From Propioniciclava coleopterorum (lineage in GTDB: Bacteria; Actinomycetota; Actinomycetes; Propionibacteriales; Propionibacteriaceae), in NCBI RefSeq assembly GCF_011393335.1, contig NZ_CP049865.1, forward strand, positions 2,498,722-2,562,721: 64,000 bases of DNA, in the 5' to 3' direction. This document shows positions 37,280 through 46,698 of this stretch, in pieces. The first letter of the stretch is position 1, and each line of letters opens with the position of its first letter. The notes beneath the pieces were generated by a model that did not search any database, was not told the DNA's origin, and saw only the letters and a list, made by a program, of their open reading frames with translations. A program made the position numbers and the translations under genes.

Positions 37280-37699
37280 GTGACGCAGGCACTCGATCAT
37301 CCCGGCCACAGCCTCGGCCTGCCCGAGTCCGGACGCGGGGCGCTGGCCCCCTGGCGGGCCCGGGTGAGCGCTCTGGTGATCGACTGGGGGGCCAGCATGG
37401 CCGTCGCGGTCGGCGCCTTCGGCGGCGGCGTCTTCGAGGCCAACACGTGGCGCTCGTTCATGATCCTGGCGGTGTTCTTCGTCCAGAAGGCGCTGCTGAC
37501 GGCCTTCACGGGCAGCAGCTTCGGCCAGTTGATCACGGGCGTCGGCATCCGCCGGACCGACGGGTCGCCGGTCGGCCTGTGGCGGGCCGTCGTGCGGTCG
37601 GCCATGGTCTGCCTGGTGCTGCCGGCGGTCGTCGTCGGACCCGACCGCAGGGGCCTGGACGACCTCGCCCTGGGCACGGTCGTCGTGAACCGCCGCTGA
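37280..37699 (+). CDS. RDD family membrane protein
   Basis: This 139-residue protein contains the RDD pattern: the first helix begins WRARVSALVIDWGASMAV, the middle has SFGQLITGVGIRRTDGSPVGLWRAVVRS, and the end has RRGLDDLALGTVVV. It has three to four membrane helices. The actual Arg-Asp-Asp is degenerate (ALVID, RGLDD). Function is unknown; RDD proteins are sometimes transporters. Short RDD genes often accompany glnA in actinobacteria, as here, but with opposite orientation. Confidence 0.8.
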   Translation: MTQALDHPGHSLGLPESGRGALAPWRARVSALVIDWGASMAVAVGAFGGGVFEANTWRSFMILAVFFVQKALLTAFTGSSFGQLITGVGIRRTDGSPVGLWRAVVRSAMVCLVLPAVVVGPDRRGLDDLALGTVVVNRR

Positions 37700-37728
37700 T
37701 CACTTTTCACTTAGCCACTTGGGGATTC

Positions 37729-37755
37729 GTCACGCTTGGGTAACGAATGGGAATC
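37729..37755 (+). promoter_or_regulatory. GlnR-type box(es) upstream of peptide transporter operon
   Basis: GTCAC-N6-GTAAC at 37729-37744 matches GTnAC-N6-GnAAC. A third half-site GAATC follows in phase (GTAAC-N6-GAATC, 37740-37755), making three half-sites at 11-bp spacing. The set lies about 135-160 nt before the start codon of the binding protein gene. Confidence 0.6.
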
Positions 37756-37889
37756 GGTTTGTACCACTCCTTGCCCAGCCCGCTTTCGGGATGTGTACGG
37801 TTCAGGCACGACTCCCAGCTACCCGTTTTCGGGCAGGTGGTCAGCCTAGAGAGTCCCGCAGGGGGTTCTCCCGCACTCTTGGAGGAACA

Positions 37890-39713
37890 TTGAGCAAGCG
37901 CAAGCTTCTCGCCGCAGCAGGCATCGTCCTGTCCAGCGCGCTGGCCCTGTCGGCCTGCACGCCGCCGACGCCGCAGGCGACGACCACCGCGAACACCGCG
38001 CCCAAGTCCATCAACGTCGCGTGGAACCAGGCGTTCTACAGCTACAACAACAACACCGACTACGGCAACGCCACGGCGAACGCCAACGTCATCTACATGG
38101 CCAACGACAACATCGCCTACTACGACAAGGATCTGAAGCTCGCTCAGAACCCGTCGTTCGGCAAGATGGAGAAGATCAGCGACAGCCCGCTGAAGGTCAA
38201 GGTCACCTTCGCCGACACCGCTTCGTGGTCCGACGGCACCCCCGTCGACGCCTCCGACGCGCTGCTGATGTGGGGCAGCCTGTCCGGCCACTTCAACACG
38301 AAGGAAGACGTCGAGCAGGACGACGAGGGCAACGTCGGCGCCAACGAGGGCAGCGACGTGTTCTTCAACGGTTCCTCGCCGGGCTACGGTCTGATCACCG
38401 ACTTCCCGGAGATCTCCGACGACAACAAGTCCATCACCTACACCTGGTCGAAGCCGTACGTCGACTGGGAGATCCTGATGGCGACCCCGACCGGCGTCCC
38501 GGCCCACATCGTCGCCAAGCGCGCCCTGGGCACCGCTGACGCCGCCGCGTCCAAGAAGGCCTTCGTCGAGGCGTTCAAGAACAAGGACAACGCCGCGCTG
38601 TCGAAGATCTCCAACGTCTTCAACAACGACTTCAACTTCAAGTCGATGCCGGCCGACAAGGAACTCCTCGTCGGTTCGGGTCCGTACACCATCACGGACC
38701 TGAAGGAGGAGCAGTACACCACGCTCGAGAAGAACCCGAACTACAAGGGTTCGCACAAGCCGTCGATCGACAAGGTGACCATCCGCATCACCCCGGATCC
38801 GCAGGCCTCGGTGCAGGCGCTGCAGAACGGTGAGATCCTCGTCACCCAGCCGCAGTCGACCGCCGACATCCTCAAGCAGCTCCAGGGCATGCAGAACGTG
38901 TCGGTCCTGACGCAGAACGGCGGCACCTACGAGCACGTCGACACCGTCTTCACCAACGGCGGCCCGTTCGACCCGGCCAAGTACGGCGGCGACGCCGAGA
39001 AGGCCAAGAAGGTCCGCCAGGCGTTCCTGCAGACCATCCCGCGCCAGAAGATCATCGACAACATCATCAAGCCGCTGAACCCGACCGCCGAACTGCGGAA
39101 CTCGTTCACCACGGTTCCCGATGACAAGGCCGCCTACGGCCCGATCACGCAGGCCAACGGCATGGAGGCCACCTACGGCGGCGGCTCGAACACCGACAAG
39201 GCCAAGGCTCTCCTGGCCGAGGCCGGCGTCACCAACCCGACCGTGCGCATCATGTACGCCTCGAACAACACCCGTCGTCAGCAGGAGTTCCAGCTGATCA
39301 AGGAGGCCGGCGAGGCCGCGGGCTTCAAGATCGAGGACGTCGGCAGCAAGGACTGGGGCCAGCTGCTCAAGCAGCCGAACCAGTACGACGCGTCGCTGTT
39401 CGGGTGGCAGTCCACCTCGACCGGTGTCGCCGAGGTTGCTCCGAACTACCTGAGCACCGGCCAGAACAACTACGGCAAGTACAAGAACGATTCGGTGGAC
39501 GCGCAGCTGAACGAGCTGAACGTCACCACCGACACCGCCAAGCAGCTCGAGATCCTCAAGAGCGTCGAGAAGCAGCTGGTCGACGATGCCTTCGGCATCA
39601 CCATCTTCCAGTTCCCCGAGGTCACGGGAATCAGCAGCAAGATCCAGAACGTTTCGTCGATCCCGTTGTCGCCGAACTACTACTGGAACTTCTGGGAGTG
39701 GAAGGTCTCCTGA
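37890..39713 (+). CDS. Family 5 ABC transporter substrate-binding lipoprotein (peptide type)
   Basis: The protein has 607 residues. It starts at a TTG (37890) preceded by GGAGG. A lipoprotein signal (KRKLLAAAGIVLSSALALSAC) puts the lipid-anchored cysteine at about residue 24. The mature part is a family 5 solute-binding protein (peptide/nickel/opine) with FADTASWSDGTPVDASDALLMWGSL and LLVGSGPYTITDLK. It delivers peptides or related solutes to the two permeases encoded downstream. A leader of about 190 nt precedes the gene. Confidence 0.9.
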   Translation: MSKRKLLAAAGIVLSSALALSACTPPTPQATTTANTAPKSINVAWNQAFYSYNNNTDYGNATANANVIYMANDNIAYYDKDLKLAQNPSFGKMEKISDSPLKVKVTFADTASWSDGTPVDASDALLMWGSLSGHFNTKEDVEQDDEGNVGANEGSDVFFNGSSPGYGLITDFPEISDDNKSITYTWSKPYVDWEILMATPTGVPAHIVAKRALGTADAAASKKAFVEAFKNKDNAALSKISNVFNNDFNFKSMPADKELLVGSGPYTITDLKEEQYTTLEKNPNYKGSHKPSIDKVTIRITPDPQASVQALQNGEILVTQPQSTADILKQLQGMQNVSVLTQNGGTYEHVDTVFTNGGPFDPAKYGGDAEKAKKVRQAFLQTIPRQKIIDNIIKPLNPTAELRNSFTTVPDDKAAYGPITQANGMEATYGGGSNTDKAKALLAEAGVTNPTVRIMYASNNTRRQQEFQLIKEAGEAAGFKIEDVGSKDWGQLLKQPNQYDASLFGWQSTSTGVAEVAPNYLSTGQNNYGKYKNDSVDAQLNELNVTTDTAKQLEILKSVEKQLVDDAFGITIFQFPEVTGISSKIQNVSSIPLSPNYYWNFWEWKVS

Positions 39714-39742
39714 CCTTTCCGGTCATCACCGCGTAACATCCT

Positions 39743-39777
39743 CCGGTGGGGCGTCAGCGAGCCTGACGCCCCACCGG
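39743..39777 (+). terminator. Strong intercistronic hairpin after the binding-protein gene
   Basis: A perfect 15-bp stem (CCGGTGGGGCGTCAG paired with its complement) with a 5-nt loop lies 30 nt after the stop of the binding-protein gene. A smaller GGGGCC/GGCCCC hairpin follows at 39785-39803. Such structures stabilise or partly end the transcript, so binding protein is made in excess over the membrane parts. Confidence 0.8.
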
Positions 39778-39846
39778 CGGGTGACGGGGCCTCTCGGGCC
39801 CCCTCGCATGTCCAGCCCCCGTTCCCTGCTCAATCTCGAGGTACCT

Positions 39847-41372
39847 ATGGCCCGCTTCCTAGCCCGACGGCTCGCGCTCGCGCTCGGCATCCTTTTGGTG
39901 TTGTCATTCGTCATGTACGGCCTGCTGGAGATCGCGCTCGATCCCCTGGCCGACCTTCGCGAGAACCCCGCCCCCAACCGCGAAGAGCTCATCGCGAACC
40001 GTGTCCGGCTCCTCCACCTCGACCTGCCGTGGTTCCAGCGGTACTTCATGTGGCTGGGCAGTTTCATCCAGGGTGACTTCGGCATCGCATGGAAGACCAT
40101 GCAGCCCGTCGGCTCCCTCGCCGCGAACGCGATCGCCACCTCGGTGCAGCTGATCTTCGCGGCCAGCATCATCTCGGTGATCACCGGCGTCACGATCGGC
40201 CTCATCTCGGCCCTGCGCCAGTACACGTCTTTCGACTACGTCATCACCTTCGTGTCGTTCCTGCTCTACTCGCTGCCCGTCTTCTGGGTCGCGGTGCTGT
40301 TGAAGCAGTTCTTCGCCATCGGCGTCAACGACTACATCGCCAACCCGACCATCAACTGGCCGGCGGTCATCATCGTCAGCGTCCTGTCGGGCCTGTTCTG
40401 GGCCGGGGCGCTGGGCGGACGACGCCGCAAGAAGCTGATCACCTTCGCCGGCGCCTTCATGGTCACCCTCGGCGTCCTGGCAGCGCTGCTGCTGTCGGGC
40501 TGGGTGGGCAACCCCTCGATCGGCATCATCGGGATCGCACTGGTCTCGCTGGCCATGGCGGTCGTCGTGACCGCGCTGTTCGCCGGCATGAACAACAAGC
40601 GTGCCCTCTACTCGGCCCTCACCGCAGCCGTGGTCGGCACGGTCGCCTGGTGGCCGCTGCAGTTCCTCTTCTTCTACCAGGAGATGAACTGGCTGTGGAT
40701 GATCGGCCTGCTGGCCCTCGCCATGGTCGTGTGCGCCGGCATCGGCTGGCTGTTCGGGGACCGGACAAGAACGTCTCGATCCGCGGCGCCATGATCGTCG
40801 GGCTCGTCACCAGCGTCCTGATCTTCCTGGATCGCGTCCTGCAGACCTGGGGCCAGTACTACAACTCCAGCGAGATCAACGGCCGCCCGATCGCCACGCT
40901 GGGCTCCGAGACGCCCGGCCTCAACGCCGACTTCTGGATGAGCCAACTCGACCGCGCCACGCACCTGGTGCTGCCGACCATCGCGCTGGTCCTGATCTCG
41001 TTCGCGACCTACACCCGCTACGAGCGCGGCGCGATGCTCGAGGTGATGAACCAGGACTACATCCGCACGGCGCGGGCCAAGGGCCTCTCCGAGCGCGTGG
41101 TCATCGTCCGCCACGCCCTGCGCAACGCGCTCATGCCGCTCGCCTCGATCGTCCCGGTCGACTTCATCACCCTCATCGGCGGTGCGGTCATCACCGAGAC
41201 GATCTTCAGTTGGGCGGGCATGGGCCGACTCTTCATCGACTCCATGAACAACCAGGAAGTCGATCCCGTGATGTTCTACATCATGCTCACCGGCGCGTTG
41301 GCGATGATCGCCAACCTGGTCGCCGACTTCCTGTACGCCGTCATCGACCCCAGGATCCGGGTGAACGCATGA
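39847..41372 (+). CDS. DppB-type ABC permease with a large membrane insertion, one frameshift
   Basis: The repaired permease has about 508 residues, against 310-340 for typical DppB/OppB. The N-terminal part is standard (MARFLARRLALALGILLVLSFVMYGLLE, later LPWFQRYFMWLGSFIQGDFG), and so is the C-terminal part from YTRYERGAMLEVMNQDYIRTARAKGLSERVVIVRHALRNALMP (EAA loop) onward. Between them lies about 170 residues with four to five extra hydrophobic segments (GLFWAGALGGRRRKKLITFAGAF to RGAMIVGLVTSVLIFLDRVLQTWGQ). The frame breaks at about 40763; one added base gives WLFGD-D/R-DKNVSIRGAM. dppC overlaps by 4 nt. Confidence 0.85.
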
Positions 41373-42625
41373 GCAACGACAACGAGCGCAACCAGACCCC
41401 GGGTCCCGATGAGGAGCGGCATGTGCGCGACCGCTTCGACGAGGCGATCCCCGAGGGGCCGCTGCACGACCGGGAGATCGCCCTGGATCCCGAGGACGCC
41501 GGGGAACACGCCGTGAAGGTGGCGTCGGGCGGTGACGCCTTCGGCCGCGGCGAAGGCGTCGGCGAGGGCAAGGAGGTCCAGGGGATGTCCCAGGGCCAGA
41601 TCGTGTGGAGCCGGTTCATCCGGCACCGCGGCGCGATCTTCGGCCTGATCACCCTCTCGCTGGTCATCCTGCTGTCGGTGATCTCGATGGGGATCGGCCC
41701 GATCAACGGCCTGTGGCGCGACCAGGAACTGCGGTCCGGCGACGTCATCAACGGTGGCGCCCCGACGCTGCAGATCCCGGGCATCAACGGGAACACCTTC
41801 AGCATCGGCATGTTCCCCTTCGGCCAGGACTCCCTGGGGCGCGACTACTTCGCCCAGGTGATGATGGGCGTCCAGACGTCGCTGTTCGTCGCGTTCGTGC
41901 TCGGCGCGGTCGCGCTGATCATCGGCGTCACGATCGGCTCGCTGGCCGGCTACTACCGCGGCTGGGTCGACATGGCGCTCATGCGCATGACCGACCTCGT
42001 CATCACGCTGCCCGTCATCGTGCTGGGCGCCGTCCTCGGCTCGCTGATCTCCAAGCTGCCGCTGCGCCTCAACGCGGGTCCCGAGGTCGCGATCTGGCTC
42101 CGCGAGAACATGCCGCTGCTGCTGGCCGTGGCGCTCGGCTGCGTCCTGTGGACCGGCCTGGCGCGCCTGGTGCGGTCGGAGTTCCTGACCCTGCGCGAGC
42201 GGGAGTTCGTCGACTCGGCCCGCGTCGCCGGCGCCAGCGACTGGCGGATCATCACCAAGCACATGCTGCCCAACGCCGTCGGCGTCATCGTGGTCAACGT
42301 CACGTTGATGATGTCCTCGGCGGTCACCCTCGAGGCGGCGCTCTCCTTCGTCGGCTTCGGCATCCAGGCGCCCGCGGTGTCGCTGGGCCGCCTGATCTCG
42401 GAGAACCAGGGCGCCTTCTCGACGCGGCCGTGGCTGTTCTGGTGGCCGGGCCTGTTCATCATCCTGATCGCGCTGTCGATCAACTTCATCGGCGACGGCC
42501 TCCGCGACGCCTTCGACCCGAGGACCAAGCGGATCCCCTCGGCGCGCGCCATGCGCAAGGCCGAGGCCCAGTTGGCCGAGAAGAAGGCCAGGGTGGCCGC
42601 CGACGCTCAGGGAGGGGCCCGATGA
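41369..42625 (+). CDS. DppC-type ABC transporter permease
   Basis: The product has 418 residues. A hydrophilic, acidic N-terminal stretch of about 75 residues precedes the first helix (RFIRHRGAIFGLITLSLVILLSVIS). Then come an extracytoplasmic segment with FPFGQDSLGRDYFAQVMMGVQTSLFVAFV (the family's D-x-LGRD motif), five more helices and the EAA loop (EFVDSARVAGASDWRIITKHMLPN). It pairs with the DppB-type protein. The long N-terminal extension is not usual for DppC. It overlaps the ATPase gene by 4 nt. Confidence 0.9.
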   Translation: MSNDNERNQTPGPDEERHVRDRFDEAIPEGPLHDREIALDPEDAGEHAVKVASGGDAFGRGEGVGEGKEVQGMSQGQIVWSRFIRHRGAIFGLITLSLVILLSVISMGIGPINGLWRDQELRSGDVINGGAPTLQIPGINGNTFSIGMFPFGQDSLGRDYFAQVMMGVQTSLFVAFVLGAVALIIGVTIGSLAGYYRGWVDMALMRMTDLVITLPVIVLGAVLGSLISKLPLRLNAGPEVAIWLRENMPLLLAVALGCVLWTGLARLVRSEFLTLREREFVDSARVAGASDWRIITKHMLPNAVGVIVVNVTLMMSSAVTLEAALSFVGFGIQAPAVSLGRLISENQGAFSTRPWLFWWPGLFIILIALSINFIGDGLRDAFDPRTKRIPSARAMRKAEAQLAEKKARVAADAQGGAR

Positions 42626-43617
42626 TCGGCCGCAAGAAGTCCGAGGAAGCCGTGCCGGAGAACACCTCCGCGTTCACGAAGTCGATCAAGCTGAGCCGCG
42701 ACACCGGCGGCCCGGTCGCCATGGGCGACACGATCCTGACCGTGAAGGACCTGACGGTCCAGTTCTGGGTCGGCGACGAGTGGTTCACCGCGGTGGACAA
42801 GCTCTCCTACACGCTGAAGGCCGGCGAGGTGCTGGCGATCGTGGGCGAGTCGGGTTCGGGCAAGACCCAGTCGTCGATGAGCCTGCTGGGCCTGCTGCCG
42901 CCCACCGGCCGCGCGACCGGATCGGCCAACCTCAAGGGCACCGAGCTGGTCGGGATGTCGATCCAGGAGCTGCGCGAGATCCGCGGCAACGAGGTCTCGA
43001 TCATCTTCCAGGAGCCGATGACGGCGCTGAACCCGGTCTACACCGTGGGGTTCCAGATCGTGGAGACCCTGCGCACGCACTACCTGATGAGCCCGACCGT
43101 GGCCAAGGAGCGGGCCATCGAGCTGATGACGCTCGTGGAGATCCCCAGCCCCGCGGACAGCTTCGACAAGTTCCCCCACCAGCTCTCGGGCGGCCAGCGG
43201 CAGCGCATCATGATCGCCCAGGCGCTCGCGTGCGAGCCGAAGCTCCTGATCGCCGACGAGCCGACCACGGCCCTCGACGTGACGGTGCAGGCAGAGATCC
43301 TGAAGCTGATGCGGGACCTGCGCGAGCGGGTCAGCGCCGGCATCATCCTCATCACGCACGACATGGGCGTGGTGGCCGACATGGCGGACCGCATCATCGT
43401 CATGAAGGACGGCGTCGTCGTCGAGCACGGCACGAGCCAGGAGATCTTCAAGAACCCGCAGCACCCCTACACCCAGCAACTGCTGGCCGCGGTGCCGCAC
43501 CTGGCCGAGCACGTGGACGGGGACGAGCTGAGCGGGCCGCCGCAGACCATCATCATGGTCGACGACGTTCCCGTGCCGCTGTCGGAGCCCCGCTCGGACA
43601 AGCCCCGGCCCTCCTGA
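42622..43617 (+). CDS. Oligopeptide/dipeptide ABC transporter ATPase (DppD/OppD type)
   Basis: This 331-residue ATPase has Walker A GESGSGKTQ, the signature LSGGQRQRIMIAQAL, Walker B LLIADEPTTALDVTVQ and the switch ITHDMGVVADMADRI. The C-terminal peptide-transporter segment HPYTQQLLAAVPHL is present. An N-terminal extension of about 30 residues precedes VKDLTVQFWVGDEWFTAVDKLS. Complete, intact and coupled to its neighbours by ATGA overlaps. Confidence 0.93.
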   Translation: MIGRKKSEEAVPENTSAFTKSIKLSRDTGGPVAMGDTILTVKDLTVQFWVGDEWFTAVDKLSYTLKAGEVLAIVGESGSGKTQSSMSLLGLLPPTGRATGSANLKGTELVGMSIQELREIRGNEVSIIFQEPMTALNPVYTVGFQIVETLRTHYLMSPTVAKERAIELMTLVEIPSPADSFDKFPHQLSGGQRQRIMIAQALACEPKLLIADEPTTALDVTVQAEILKLMRDLRERVSAGIILITHDMGVVADMADRIIVMKDGVVVEHGTSQEIFKNPQHPYTQQLLAAVPHLAEHVDGDELSGPPQTIIMVDDVPVPLSEPRSDKPRPS

Positions 43618-44437
43618 TGGACGACGTGGCGATCGTCTACCCCAAGCAGGGACGCCGCCCCGAGTTCCGCGCCGCCGAGCACATCAACCTGCGCATCGAC
43701 CAGGGCGAGGTGATCGGCCTGGTCGGGGAGTCCGGCTCGGGCAAGACCACGATCGGACGCGCCGCGGTGGCCCTGCTGCCGGTGCGCGAGGGTAAGCTGG
43801 TCGTCGCCGGCCACGACATCACCAACGCGTCGATGAACGAGCTCAAGCCGTTCCGCAAGACCGTCGGCATCGTGTTCCAGGACCCGGGCAGCTCGCTCAA
43901 CCCGCGCCTGCCCGTGGGGAGTCCATCGGCGAGCCGATGCTGCTGCACGAGGGCCTCAAGGGCGCCGAGCTCAGCAAGCGCGTCGAGGCCCTGCTCGACT
44001 CGGTGCACCTGCCGCGCGCCATGCGCAACCGCTACCCGCACGAGCTGTCGGGCGGCCAGCGGCAGCGCATCGGCATCGCCCGGGCGCTGGCGCTGAACCC
44101 GAAGCTGCTGATCGCCGACGAACCCACCTCGGCGCTCGACGTGTCGGTGCAGGCGCGCGTGCTGGACCTGTTCAAGGACCTGCAGGCCGAGTACGGCTTC
44201 GCCTGCCTGTTCATCAGCCACGACCTGGCGGTCGTCGAGCAGGTGTCCAGCCGGATCGCGGTCATGCACCACGGCCATCTCGTCGAGGTCGGGGACACCC
44301 TCGACATCGTCACCCGGCCCCAGCACCCCTACACCCAGCGGCTGCTGTCGGCCGTCCCGGTGCCGGACCCCGACGAGCAGCGCAAGCGGCGCGAGCTGCG
44401 CGACGCGATCATCGAGGAGCAGCACATCGTCTCCTGA
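43617..44437 (+). CDS. Oligopeptide/dipeptide ABC transporter ATPase (DppF/OppF type), one frameshift
   Basis: The repaired ATPase has 273 residues: Walker A GESGSGKTTIG, IVFQDPGSSLNPRLPVGESIGEP (Q-loop), the signature LSGGQRQRIGIARAL, Walker B LLIADEPTSALDVSVQ, the ISHDLAVVEQVSSRI switch and HPYTQRLLSAVPVPDP. The frame breaks in the G run 43916-43919; one added G gives VGESIGEP. The start ATG 43617 overlaps the dppD-type stop by one base. A terminator follows 6 nt after the stop. Confidence 0.92.
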
Positions 44438-44443
44438 CGATCG

Positions 44444-44472
44444 GCCCCACCCGCGCCCGTGCCGGGTGGGGC
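44444..44472 (+). terminator. Hairpin terminator of the peptide transporter operon
   Basis: GCCCCACCCG (44444-44453) and CGGGTGGGGC (44463-44472) form a perfect 10-bp stem with a 9-nt loop. TGTCTCCT follows. Confidence 0.75.
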
Positions 44473-44489
44473 TGTCTCCTCCCCGGGGG

Positions 44490-44501
44490 TAGGCTGGCCG
44501 G
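44490..44501 (+). promoter_or_regulatory. Leaderless -10 element of moaB-moaE-moaA
   Basis: TAGGCT at 44490-44495 is followed by 6 nt and then the ATG at 44502. It comes 18 nt after the upstream terminator. Confidence 0.6.
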
Positions 44502-44977
44502 ATGACCGAGCCAGTCCCGCGCGCCCACGTGATAACGGTGTCCGACCGTTGCCACGCCGGCGAGCGCACGGACGCCTCGGGGCCGGCCGCCATCGCCGCG
44601 CTCGCCGCGGCGGGGTTCAACACCACGGCCTCGCTCGTCCCGGACGGGCCCGAGCCGGTCGCGGCGGCGATCCGGGAGGCGACCGCCTCCGGCGCCCGGC
44701 TGGTGATCACGTCCGGGGCACCGGGCTGGCGCCCCGCGACCTGACGCCCGAGGGCACCCGCACCGTCATCGAGCGGGAGGTGCCCGGGCTCGCCGAACTG
44801 CTGCGCAGCACCCCTGGCAAGCCGCATGCCTACCTGAGCCGCGGCGTCGCCGGCACGCTCGGGGACGCGCTGGTGGTGAACCTGCCGGGCAGCCCGAAGG
44901 CCGTCGTCGAGGGCCTGGCCATGCTGCTGCCGCTCGTGCCGCACATCCTCGACCAACTCGCAGGAGGAGACCACTGA
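44502..44977 (+). CDS. moaB: Molybdopterin adenylyltransferase (MoaB/Mog type), one frameshift
   Basis: The repaired protein has 158 residues of the MoaB/Mog fold: [19 protein letters not shown], the substrate loop [17 protein letters not shown], and [25 protein letters not shown]. It activates molybdopterin by adenylylation before metal insertion by MoeA. The frame breaks at 44715-44718 (GGGG); one added G gives GGTGLAPRD. It starts the plus-strand Moco operon, with moaE overlapping by one base. Confidence 0.9.
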
Positions 44978-45429
44978 TGCCCGTCATCCACACCGCCGTC
45001 ACCCGGGAGGTGCTGGACGCCGCCGCGCACGAAGCGCTCGTCACGGACCCGACCGCCGGGGCGGCCGTCTGCTTCACCGGCATGATCCGCGACCACGACC
45101 CCGAGGCCGCCGGCGAGGTGACCGGCATCGAGTACACCCATCACCCCGACGCGGACGCGATGCTGGCCGCCATGGTCGCGCGCGTCCTGGGCGACGCCGA
45201 CCCGCGGGGGGAGGCGCGCGTCGCGGTCTCGCACCGCGTCGGACACCTCGACGTCGGGGAGCTCGCCCTGGTGTGCTGCGTCTCCACCCCGCACCGCGCC
45301 GAGGCGTTCGCCCTCTGCTCGGCGATCGTCGAGGTGATCAAGGCAGAACTCCCGATCTGGAAGCGCCAGCTCGAGTCGGACGGCCGGACCGTCTGGTCGG
45401 GCCTCGGGCTGGGGGAGGAGCGCCCGTGA
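44977..45429 (+). CDS. moaE: Molybdopterin synthase catalytic subunit
   Basis: This 150-residue MoaE has [72 protein letters not shown] (active-site lysines) and DGRTVWSGL. With MoaD, encoded convergently at 46460, it adds two sulfurs to cPMP. It overlaps moaB by one base (TGATG) and moaA by four (GTGA). Confidence 0.95.
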   Translation: MPVIHTAVTREVLDAAAHEALVTDPTAGAAVCFTGMIRDHDPEAAGEVTGIEYTHHPDADAMLAAMVARVLGDADPRGEARVAVSHRVGHLDVGELALVCCVSTPHRAEAFALCSAIVEVIKAELPIWKRQLESDGRTVWSGLGLGEERP

Positions 45430-46452
45430 GGGAGTTGCCGCTGCTCATGGACGGCCACGGACGCGAGCACCGCGATCTGCGCATCTCGCTGACCGACCAC
45501 TGCAACCTGCGCTGCACCTACTGCATGCCCGCCGAGGGGTGCCGTGGCTGCCCAAGGCGAACCTGCTCACCCTGGACGAGCTGCTGCGCATCGTGGCGGT
45601 CGCGGTGGACGCGGGCGTCACCGAGGTGCGCCTGACAGGCGGGGAGCCGCTGCTGCGTCCCGACATCGTGGCGATCGTCGGCGGCATCGCAGCGTTGGAG
45701 GGCCCGCAGGGGCACCCGGAGGTCTCCATGACCACCAACGGCATCGGGCTGCGCACCACCGCGGGCGCGCTCGCCGAGGCGGGCCTGACTCGGGTGAACA
45801 TCTCCCTCGACACGCTGCGGCCCGACCGGTTCAAGCAGCTGTCCCGCCGGGACCGGTTCGACGACACCCTGGCCGGCATCGCCGCCTCCCAGGCCGCGGG
45901 CATGACGCCGCTGAAGCTCAACACGGTGCTGATGCGCGGCATCAACGACGACGAGCCGATCGACCTGCTGCGGTACGCCCTCGACCTGGGCGCCGAGCTG
46001 CGCTTCATCGAGCAGATGCCGCTGGACGCCGGCCACACCTGGACCCGCGAGGGGATGATCACCGCCGACGAGATCCAGGCGGCGGTCGAGCGGTCGTTCG
46101 ACCTCACCCCGCTCCCTGGGCGCGGGGCGGCGCCGGCCGAGCGCTTCGAGGTGCGGCTCAAGGGCAGGACCCGGCCACCGAGCGCCTCGGCACGGTGGGC
46201 ATCATCGCGTCGGTGACGCGGCCGTTCTGCGGCGACTGCGACCGGATCCGGCTCACCGCCGACGGCCAGCTGCGCAACTGCCTGTTCGCGACCGGTGAGG
46301 CGGACCTGCGGACGCCGCTGCGCGCGGGCGCCGACGACGCGGCGCTGCGGGCCCTGATCCACGAGAACCTGGCGGCGAAGCTGCCCGGGCATGGCATCAA
46401 CGATCCGGGGTTCCTGCAGCCGCGGCGTCCGATGAGCGCGATCGGCGGCTGA
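45426..46452 (+). CDS. moaA: GTP 3',8-cyclase (radical SAM), two frameshifts
   Basis: The repaired enzyme has about 342 residues. The radical-SAM motif is [18 protein letters not shown] (CX3CX2C), the SAM region [13 protein letters not shown], and the second Fe-S site [20 protein letters not shown]. It ends in the C-terminal GG needed for activity (SAIGG). It makes the first intermediate from GTP, with MoaC. Breaks occur at 45536-45539 (GGGG) and 46162-46167; each needs one added base. The start may be GTG 45426, which overlaps moaE as GTGA, or ATG 45447. Confidence 0.93.
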
Positions 46453-46459
46453 GCCGCTC

Positions 46460-46698
46460 CTAGCCGCCGGCGAACGGCGGCAGCACGTCCACCAGCGAGC
46501 CGTCGGCCAGCGGCGCCTCGGGGAGTCGACGTGCGTGCCGTCCACCAGGATGGAGCAGCGCTCCAGGACCCGGGCGAAGTCGGGGCCGTGCGCGGCGACG
46601 AGCGCCTGCCGCAGCGCGCCCAGGGTGTCGGCGTCGACGGTCTCGGCGTTGGTGCCGGACGCCTCGGCGGCGGCGGCGAAGTAGCGGACCTTAGCCAT
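46460..46698 (-). CDS. moaD: MoaD/ThiS family sulfur carrier, one frameshift
   Basis: This small beta-grasp protein has 79 residues after repair, starting MAKVRYFAAAAEASG. It ends in the GG required for thiocarboxylation only if one base is added at 46520-46523 (PEAPLADGSLVDVLPPFAGG). Thiocarboxylated MoaD donates sulfur to cPMP through MoaE. Thiocarboxylation would be done by the MoeB homologue in the same operon. It overlaps the MobA gene by 8 nt, and its stop is 7 nt from the convergent moaA stop. Confidence 0.9.

Noticed and set aside
44438-44501. A molybdenum cofactor riboswitch before moaB
   Set aside because: The region is only 64 nt, holds the upstream terminator and a leaderless -10 box, and leaves no room for the aptamer.
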